Shown piece after piece: positions 57,060 through 64,000 of a DNA stretch of 64,000 nucleotides (within the stretch, counting starts at the first letter, position 1; the number at the start of each line of letters is the position of its first letter). The position numbers were made by a program, and so were the translations under genes. The stretch is from Sinotaia quadrata (Eukaryota > Mollusca > Gastropoda > Architaenioglossa > Viviparidae): NCBI GenBank assembly GCA_028829895.1, contig CM054181.1, positions 68,563,259 through 68,627,258 on the forward strand, given 5' to 3'. The notes below the pieces were generated by a model. It did not search any database. It saw only the letters and a program-made list of their open reading frames with translations, and had not been told where the DNA came from.

Positions 57060-57500
57060 CATACGTAAAGGTTCGTGATGAATGAATGAAATAAAATATT
57101 TTGACGATTAGACTGCCTAAAAGACTTGTGACGAAAGAAATACATAAAAGACTTGTGATGAATGACATACCTAAAGATTGTGACTAATGAAATAAATAAA
57201 ACATTTCTGACGATTAAAAGACTTGTGACGAAAGAAATACCTGAAAGGCTTGAGATGAATGACATACCCAAAGACTCGTGACAAATGAAATAAATAAAAC
57301 CATTCTGATGATTCAACTGCCTGAAAGACTTGTAAAAAATTAAATATCTAAAAGATTTTGTTGCAGATGGAAAACATACAAGCTTTGTGCCAAAATGAAA
57401 TATGTAAGTAGACTTGTGACGAATGGCATACCTAAAAGACTTGTTACGAAAGAAATACCTAAATGACTTGTGACGAATGACAGACCTAAAAGACTTGTGA
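57060..57500. repeat. 27-bp array carrying copies of the SKL2 exon 1 splice donor
   Basis: On the minus strand the unit reads ttcgtcacaagtcttttag|gtatgcc. The first unit contains the true exon 1 end (57486/57485). The next two, at exact 27-bp steps, keep AG-GT at 57459/57458 and 57432/57431. Degenerate copies follow to about 57090, two more of them with AG-GT (57241/57240, 57171/57170). Twenty-seven bases are nine codons, so the frame stays open through the first units (FVTSLLG, FVTSHLG, FVTSLLG). Confidence 0.93.
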
Positions 57501-57717
57501 CGAAACAAAAATCCACAATAATTCTTTGTCTTGCCGCAATGAGCTTGCCATAACGCATGCGTTGACTCAGCGTCACTTGGGTACTTCTCTTGGCCAGAAA
57601 TTCTTTTAAGCCTGGGCTGTCCTTAATCGGTAAAGCATAAGGGGAAGACAGCAAGGTGTCAGTGCTGGAATAATTGGCGTACATTTTGCGATTTAGAGGC
57701 ATTTCCTGGTTCCTCAT
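57486..57717 (-). CDS. KCNN-like: SKL2 exon 1: N-terminus of SK (KCNN)-like Ca2+-activated K+ channel
   Basis: ATG at 57717 begins MRNQEMPLNRKMY, then YSSTDTLL, identical to SKL1. A cytosolic segment rich in basic residues follows (LSQRMRYGKLIAARQR), then IIVDFCFVTSLL, the entry into S1. The frame continues a few codons upstream (to 57729) without another ATG. The exon ends in phase 1 before gtctgt, completing a glycine with exon 2, exactly like SKL1. Two further in-frame donors lie 27 and 54 bases downstream and could add 9 or 18 residues before S1. Alignment with SKL1 (FAFSVTG against FVTSLLG) favours the first donor. SKL2 is convergent with SKL1; the two stop codons are about 16 kb apart. 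Confidence 0.88.
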
Positions 57718-57762
57718 GTCGGAGCACAAGGCCGCAGTTCACTCTCAGGCCTATAAAAGTTC

Positions 57763-57828
<66 letters not shown>
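57763..57828. repeat. (CA)n microsatellite upstream of the SKL2 start
   Basis: About 33 CA units ending some 45 bases upstream of the predicted start codon, so in the 5' UTR or the promoter-proximal flank. Confidence 0.97.
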
Positions 57829-57829
<1 letters not shown>

Positions 57830-58390
57830 GTGGTGGGTTGAGCATTTGAAGTTGTATTTGCTGACTATCAAACAATTGAACATAAAGGTTAAAATCACGA
57901 TAAATTGTAACAGTATTATTAATTCTCTTCAGAATAAAGTGAGAGGAGAAAGGCACCACAGGAATCTCCCACCACCACCACCCCAAACCGAAAACATCCG
58001 ACAAAGATGAAAAGATTTGATGAAATTCCTGTGGGACAAAGAAGTTAACGCAAACAGCAACAACAAAAAAATAAACAGTAAAAAGAAGACATAAATCGTT
58101 ACTGTAATACAGTAAAAATAATTTTACTGAAAGTCATAACGAAGGTATAGCGTGAGAGCCAACTAGTTTTATACTAAAGTCGCGCTGACTTCCATCTACA
58201 CCGAGCCCTGAGATTTATTAGGGCCTGGATCTACACTGAGAGAAATAAAATAATTCAACAACTATACTGAAGGCTACGTTGCAATCTTACTGGTGCTGAA
58301 GGAACAAACAACAATCTGACTTCGTCCCTCTAACATTGATATACGCTGGGAAGAATTTAAAATTAATCGAATTGAATGCCTCATTAACCC
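57829..58390. other. 5' flank of SKL2, nothing recognised
   Basis: Mixed AT-rich sequence. No TATA box or upstream exon can be supported. Confidence 0.4.
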
Positions 58391-58676
58391 TACATAAACT
58401 TACTCTTGTTGAGCCATACAGTCCTACGATCACGGTCTACATGTAATTACTCTATTTGAGCCATACAGTCCTATGATCACGGTCTACATGTAATTACTCT
58501 ATTTGAGCCATACAGTCCTATGATCACGGTCTACATGTTAATTACTCTATTTGAGCCATACAGTCCTATGATCACGGTCTACATGTTAATTACTCTATTT
58601 GAGCCATACAGTCCTATGATCACGGTCTACATGTAATTACTCTATTTGAGCCATACAGTCCTATGATCACGGTCTA
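58391..58676. repeat. ~53-bp minisatellite, 5-6 copies
   Basis: Unit tttgagccatacagtcctat then gatcacggtctacatgtaat. Near-identical copies. Confidence 0.97.
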
Positions 58677-59626
58677 CACTGAGAAATATAAGCAAAGTCT
58701 TCAAATGTTTTGCGGTGAATTCACTGCATATTTGTATGCCCTTTCTTAGTTATAAATATAATTTTAAGGTTAAAGTCTTGAATTATTTTATTAATTATCT
58801 TTTTTCTTAGTTGGACTAGCCATCGCGGTAATAATTATTTTAAACTGTTGGAGTGTGTTTTGGTCAGCCCGGCAATGTATCAGACAGACATTTGCAGAAT
58901 GCACCACTTACTAATATTTTAAAATCAAAAGTGCAGTAACATAAAATATATACAAATGTAGTGCTTACGCCTTTGAAATTGTCAACACATTTCTGCTTCC
59001 TACATCATGAATGCACTGGTTTCTAATCTCCCTATCAGTGGTTGTCCAGACGACCTGTGCTAAGGATCCGGGCACTTAATGTAAGATAATTCCGCAGCAT
59101 GCAGAACTTCCGCTTTTTTTCGGGTACAAGTGAGCATGCTTGAAATGACGCAGTGCGTGCTGCCGTGGAAAGAGTTACGTCATCAAATATGACGTAGAGT
59201 TAATCAAAGCACTGGCTTCTACAGTAGGTCTTTCGTAAGTAAGAATAGACTATATGTAACAATAACAGTAAATCTCTGTTAGGCTATAAAGAAGTATTAA
59301 TTCTGACATCGCACCGTGGTTCGATTCAAAGCACTCCGAAATGACAATAAACATGTCAATGCCGTAATTCCGCAGACCAGATGTTCCAGGATTTGAAGCT
59401 GCTATGCGGATGTCTCAGTTCTGTAGAAGGGATAGATGTAAAGGATGTTACAAGGATATCAGTTTTCGTTTTTCCATGCTTTCTTATTTTTTAGTGACTT
59501 TGGCGTCAGTTTAAAATGTAAATCTTATCTTTATTTTAAATAAAAAGTGCCCTTTGTCAAACAATTTTTAGTAATGCCTGTAATCAAGAAAATCCAGGCC
59601 ATAATGAACTTTGATAAATAGCGTGC

Positions 59627-59629
<3 letters not shown>
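58677..59629. other. Spacer, nothing recognised
   Basis: Includes a lone B-box-like ggttcgattc at about 59312 without tRNA structure. No gene supported. Confidence 0.45.

Positions 59630-59693
<64 letters not shown>
59630..59693. repeat. (GT)n microsatellite
   Basis: About 32 uninterrupted GT units. Confidence 0.98.
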
Positions 59694-59695
<2 letters not shown>

Positions 59696-60535
59696 TTTCT
59701 GGGGGAATAGATACTGGTGTCGTGTGCAACATAGATACGTCACATATCATCATGACGTGTCTCTAAACACGTCACACCTTGCCACTTCCCTCTTGTAACT
59801 AGGCCACATATCATCATAACTCGATAATTTCAGACTTCAAATAATGGCAAAGCACATCAAAGATCATCTCCTTTCCAAAGAGAACTTAAATACATAGCTC
59901 TTAATAAGTGATACGTTAATAATTCGAAGATTTAAGACCAAATTTTAAATATATATATTTTTGGCGAATTTTAAAAAGTTGAGAATCACTTAGAAATGTT
60001 ATTTTAGTGTGTACAGTTAAAGCGCTCGTTGATGCACTAGACTGAATCATTAAGGGTTTATGACGCACGATAAGTCATGAAGGTCAAAATCAGCATAGCT
60101 CTCATGTCAAAATCGTAATTGGTCAGGTATTCGACTTGCTAATGTACGCAGTTCTGTAGATTTATTTTTATTTATTTCTAGCATTCTTCAGTTACATTTG
60201 AGCATACCAATAATGGCAAGATTTATTGACATTTTATTCAGTTTCCTGCATTTTCACCAATTACCATGTCATCGTTTTCCTTCTCCAGGCAGAATGTCTG
60301 GCGCCTTCAACAAAGCTCTGAACAGCTTTATACAATGTTTCTCCCTTATGCTCACACACACCACAACAGACATTCTCACGTTTTCTGGGTTGTTCAACTT
60401 ATAACTGGTGAACATGTGAAGGATAACTATAAACCTGAGTTGAAACTCAAACTCAAACTCGAAAGGCAAAAGGCAAAAGGCCTCTTGTTAACTGCAACAT
60501 ATAATTAAGGAGCAAATCTGTTTCCCTTTTATCAC
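59694..60535. other. Spacer, nothing recognised
   Basis: Short duplicated cacatatcatcat words (59740, 59800) and overlapping short frames around 60270-60500 without any domain. Confidence 0.45.
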
Positions 60536-61115
60536 AATATAACTCCATTCTATCTCACATCCCATTCTCAATTTACAATCTCCTACAACATTATTTATTA
60601 TCCCGATACACACACATGGAAAAATAAATACAGCATATCCAACAATGTCAAGTGTTAGCACACTGCATGAGTGCAGCTTAGTTCAAATACTTGTAGAAAT
60701 AAAAGTCATCTCTACACAAGCATAACATATCAATAGTAGAAATATTCTATTCTCTCTCAATCAGTTAGTTTTAATTAATGACTTCCTTTCAAAGCCGGGC
60801 TTTCTCCTTCCACTTCAAATTCAAAAGCGATCAGAGAGTGGAATTTTCTACAGTAAGTGAATTCCTTAATCTCAGCCGATTAGCTAGTCTCGTTCTCATA
60901 AATCATAATCATTGGTTAGTAGAAAACTACTCACCCAGTTTGCACTACAACAGAAATTTGAATGTTCTTGCCTGGAGCTATTTACATTATCTCAGACACT
61001 TTCATAAATAATATCATAAGAAGTGCCCAGGGTGGGTTACTCTGATAATTTAGCAATTTATATAACTATTTAAATTTAATATAGGGAGGGGCAAATTTAC
61101 TCTGTCACACACATT
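60536..61115 (+). repeat. DR1 dispersed repeat, longest copy
   Basis: Runs from about ctatctcacatcccattctc to ggcaaatttactctgtcaca. It contains the words shared with the copies at 28 kb (aatgtcaagtgttagcac, ataaatcataatcattgg) and 49 kb (ccacttcaaattcaaa, gaattttctacag). No open reading frame of transposase type is seen, so it is probably non-autonomous. Confidence 0.88.
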
Positions 61116-61290
61116 TTCTTAAATCTTTAATGATAAACACTTTAGACTGACAGACAGACAGTTTCTTAACTCTGCAATGCTGTAATGATAAACAATTTAG
61201 ACAGAGATACGGTTTCTTAACTCTTTATTGATAAACACTTTAGACAGAAAGACACTTTCTTAACTCTGCAGTGATAAACACTTTAGACAA
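61116..61290. repeat. ~45-bp minisatellite, 4 copies
   Basis: Unit tgataaacactttagacaga then a gacagtttcttaactct-like segment. Confidence 0.9.
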
Positions 61291-61860
61291 ATAGTTGATG
61301 TCAGTAACGTTATTCCCGTTGGTCGAATCTTATCAAATGCTGTCATTTATTTCTAGACACGTAGAGTACAATAACGAACTGGGTCAAAATAACGACTTTC
61401 TATTTTAATTAGTGTAGGGGGAACAATACCTGACCATTTAACCACAGAGATAACACGAAGGAAAATACACGTTCAACTTGAATAATATGAATATGAGATA
61501 TAAGGTCAAGGTAAAGCATTGCCCTAATTTTAGGAATTGTTGAGTCGAAACGTGTGCTTATGCATACAATAGATAACATAAACTCAGTCGAACTGGAAAA
61601 TATAGTGGTTTTCAGTTCAGCACGCCCCTCCATCTCCCCAGGGGTAGACACTGTTTACTGTTATTTAGCGGAGGGACAACACACCGCCAATGGTAAGGGT
61701 AAGTTATTAAAATAAAATTAATATTCATCAGGACAAAAGATGTCGCAGTCACCTTTTGTTACAATGACCTAGGAAAAAGGAAAGATAAAGAATAAAATCA
61801 CATAATATATTCAAGTCCCCACTGCCCTCAGAAGACAGTAAAATCACACATCAGGTAGCG
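61291..61860. other. Spacer, nothing recognised
   Basis: AT-rich. The 80-codon minus-strand frame (61409-61651) has no recognisable feature. Confidence 0.45.
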
Positions 61861-62240
61861 TCAGTAAATTGCAGTTGCTCAAATGAGTTATTTGAGGATA
61901 ATTGAGTACAAATGGGAGTAGTTAAATAACTGATATAAACAAGTGAGCATGAATGACAATTGACAAAACTAATTCGTAGATAAGCGAGTAAAATTATGAG
62001 TATTTAAATATATTATAATAGGATCGGCGAGTGAGCATGAATGACAATTGACAAAATTAATCACTTATCCGTACATAAGTGAGTAAAATTAGAGTAGTGA
62101 AAATAGTTATCTGATTTTAAACGAGTTTAAAGAAGCCTGTAACATAGCAAGCAATAAAATCAGAGATTAGAGTAGAAACAAATTGCAGTCAATAAGCGTG
62201 TAAACGAATAAAATTGAAAATATCTGAGTAGAAGAAAGGT
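61861..62240. repeat. Degenerate repeat field with a ~90-bp duplication
   Basis: gagcatgaatgacaattgac then aaaactaattc occurs near 61945 and 62033. Weaker gagtaaaattagagta words continue to the right. Confidence 0.7.
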
Positions 62241-62549
62241 AAATGTCCTGACAGAAATATCATATTATCTGGCGAAAAAATAAATGCAAATACATGCAGT
62301 AAATATTTTCTAAGAAAGTGATGAAAATAACACGAAGAAAATCAGTCACGTGATAAAATCAGTATAAGAGGCACAGTCGACAGATGGGACACAAACAATT
62401 GAAATATCAATATTTTGAAAACACGAAACAATTCATATATCTAAGGTGGGCAAGAAGCTGGCAAGAACATTATTGAAATTTACTCTACAGTTTAAGGAAA
62501 CAACTGGCTAAATAAGAAAGTATACCACAAAAGTGATGTGTTGCTTTAT
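62241..62549. other. Spacer, nothing recognised
   Basis: AT-rich non-coding sequence. Confidence 0.5.
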
Positions 62550-63000
62550 ACAATATGAATGTCTGGCTATGAACATAGAAATATTGTCTGGCCATGAGCA
62601 TAGAAATATTGTCTGGATAGTAAGACAAAAATATTGTCTGGCTAGGGACATAGAAATATCGTCTGGTTATAGATATAAAAATATTGACTGGATATGAACA
62701 CAGACGTATTCTTGCTATGAACATACGAATATTGTCTGGCTATGAATATTGAAATATTGACTAGATATGAACATAGAAATATAGCCTGGTTATAATAGAA
62801 ATGTTGTCTGGCTATGAACATAGAAATATTATCTAGCTATGAACAAAGAAATATATTTCTGGCTTTAATATAGAAATATTGTCTGGCTTTAAACATGAAA
62901 ATTCAATCTGGCAATGAACATAGAAATATTGTCTGGCAATGAACATAAAAATATTGTCTGGCTATGAACATAGAAATATTGTCTGGCTATGGAGAGGAAT
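62550..63000. repeat. ~26-bp minisatellite, about 17 copies
   Basis: Unit tatgaacatagaaatattgt then ctggc, with variants such as gccatgagc and gatatgaac. Confidence 0.95.
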
Positions 63001-63119
63001 AAAGTTTTCAACTGTGTTGCTATTAAAGAGAGGAGATAAATCTCAAATTTTTAATGCCAAATTCGAAAAATGAACTCTGAAAGCTCTATTAACCTGCAAC
63101 CTGAAGTTAAGCTTTAGTT
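63001..63119. other. Short spacer
   Basis: Nothing recognised. Confidence 0.4.
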
Positions 63120-63375
63120 CAAAGAATGTAAAAATGCCTTAGAAGAAAGAGAGACAAAGTGAGATCTTAGAACCTAAAAATGCTATAGAAAAATAGGGAC
63201 AAAACGACATCATACGACCTAAAAATGCCTTAGAATAAAGGGAGACAAAATGAGATCTTAGAACCTAAAAATGCTATAGAAAAAGAGGGACAAAACGAGA
63301 TCATACGACCTAAAAATGCCTTAGAATAAAGGGAGACAAAGTGAGGTCTTAGATCCTAAAATGCTACAGAAAAAA
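63120..63375. repeat. ~60-bp minisatellite with alternating half-units
   Basis: Half-units aaaatgccttagaataaagg and aaaatgctatagaaaaa alternate, each followed by gagacaaaatgagatcttag-like words. The ~120-bp dimer repeats about twice. Confidence 0.9.
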
Positions 63376-63845
63376 GAGATATATTGTTTTAAGTAATTAT
63401 AATAATAGAGTGCCCTTTTTAAATATCTCATGACGATTACAGTGGGGCAGGACTGAAAGAATTTGTCTGACACTCCTAACAAATATGATCCACTTGACAT
63501 CTTGGAATGTATTTCGTGCATGTACGTTATATCAGATACTTACGAAGATAAAGCTAGATTTTCATGTAGAATTTGTTTATTTTTAAATTTGGTGTGAGTC
63601 TCGTAACGTGCAACAGCTGCTTCGATCCTTATGTTACAATCTGCAGTGTATAATAGCAGTCGCCAGTGCACAATATTGAAATATGAGCCTTATTCTTGAG
63701 AATGTGCGCTATCGGGGATCCATGCATCATCACAAAGAGGATATGTGAAGGTTGTAACACCAAAGACCTTTATTAGTGTCTTTATATATAGAGCATTTAA
63801 TACATAGAACAGGAAGTATCGGATTAAAATATGTGGAATTTTTAG
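63376..63845. other. Spacer, nothing recognised
   Basis: AT-rich non-coding sequence. Confidence 0.45.
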
Positions 63846-63899
63846 ATAGATAGATAGATAGATTATCAAGAGAGATAGATAGACAGACAGACAGACAGA

Positions 63900-63963
<64 letters not shown>

Positions 63964-64000
63964 CAGACAGAAACATAGATAGATAGATAGATAGATAGAT
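63846..64000. repeat. (GATA)n/(GACA)n microsatellite, runs off the window
   Basis: Blocks of gata and gaca tetranucleotides alternate to the window end. Confidence 0.98.

Larger units (their letters stand above)
55035..57485 (-). other. SKL2 intron 1 (2.45 kb)
   Basis: Runs from GT (57485-57484) to AG (55036-55035). Contains an A-rich AAATAAATAAAC-type tract (55140-55650), several arrays listed separately and, at its 5' end, the 27-bp decoy-donor array. No coding exon is recognised inside. Confidence 0.85.

Noticed and set aside
57714..58004. 96-codon minus-strand frame upstream of SKL2
   Set aside because: Mostly a translated CA microsatellite and out of frame with exon 1.
59305..59325. 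tRNA B-box-like ggttcgattc
   Set aside because: No A box at proper distance and no foldable T stem or acceptor stem around it.

Overview
The window looks like animal nuclear DNA. It is AT-rich and gene-poor, carries spliced genes with phase-matched introns, and is packed with microsatellites and minisatellites. Intron-rich SK-type potassium channel genes, non-LTR reverse-transcriptase remnants and a hAT transposon point to a metazoan. A mollusc (gastropod or bivalve) or another lophotrochozoan is my best guess, by inference only. Nothing looks bacterial, and there is no operon, CRISPR array or recognisable tRNA.

Layout. 1-23 kb: no convincing gene, but a near-continuous series of unrelated minisatellite arrays (unit sizes roughly 14-130 bp), (CA)n and (CT)n tracts, and a decayed non-LTR retrotransposon fragment at 19.5-20.1 kb. 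23.3-35.4 kb, plus strand: a four-exon gene for a small/intermediate-conductance calcium-activated potassium channel (SK/KCNN-like; here SKL1, predicted 470 aa). Its 9.2-kb second intron is filled with repeats. 35.4-51.3 kb: intergenic, with a 2-kb AAGACA-rich tract, a 66-bp array made from a retrotransposon coding motif, two variant-patterned satellites (42.4 and 44 kb) and a 2457-bp hAT transposon with terminal inverted repeats, an 8-bp target duplication and a broken transposase. 51.3-57.7 kb, minus strand: a second four-exon SK-like gene (SKL2, predicted 505 aa), convergent with SKL1 and with the same intron positions and phases, so the two are ancient paralogues. 57.8-64 kb: more arrays and a copy of a dispersed repeat (here DR1) that also occurs at 5.1, 21.5, 28 and 49 kb.

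Both channel genes encode the full SK layout: N-terminal cytosolic segment, S1-S6, a TVGYGD selectivity filter, and a C-terminal calmodulin-binding-like helix followed by a coiled coil. They could form homo- or heterotetramers. SKL2 has a pore turret about 33 residues longer than that of SKL1, and both have diverged calmodulin-binding segments.

The most unusual signal is in SKL2. Two of its introns start with minisatellite arrays whose repeat unit contains the exon's own 5' splice site. At exon 1 the unit is 27 bp and keeps the reading frame. At exon 3 it is 43 bp, with six perfect decoy donors that match the donor consensus better than the real one. A third array runs into the stop codon. 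This suggests that tandem duplication repeatedly starts at exon 3' ends and builds intron sequence and decoy splice donors.
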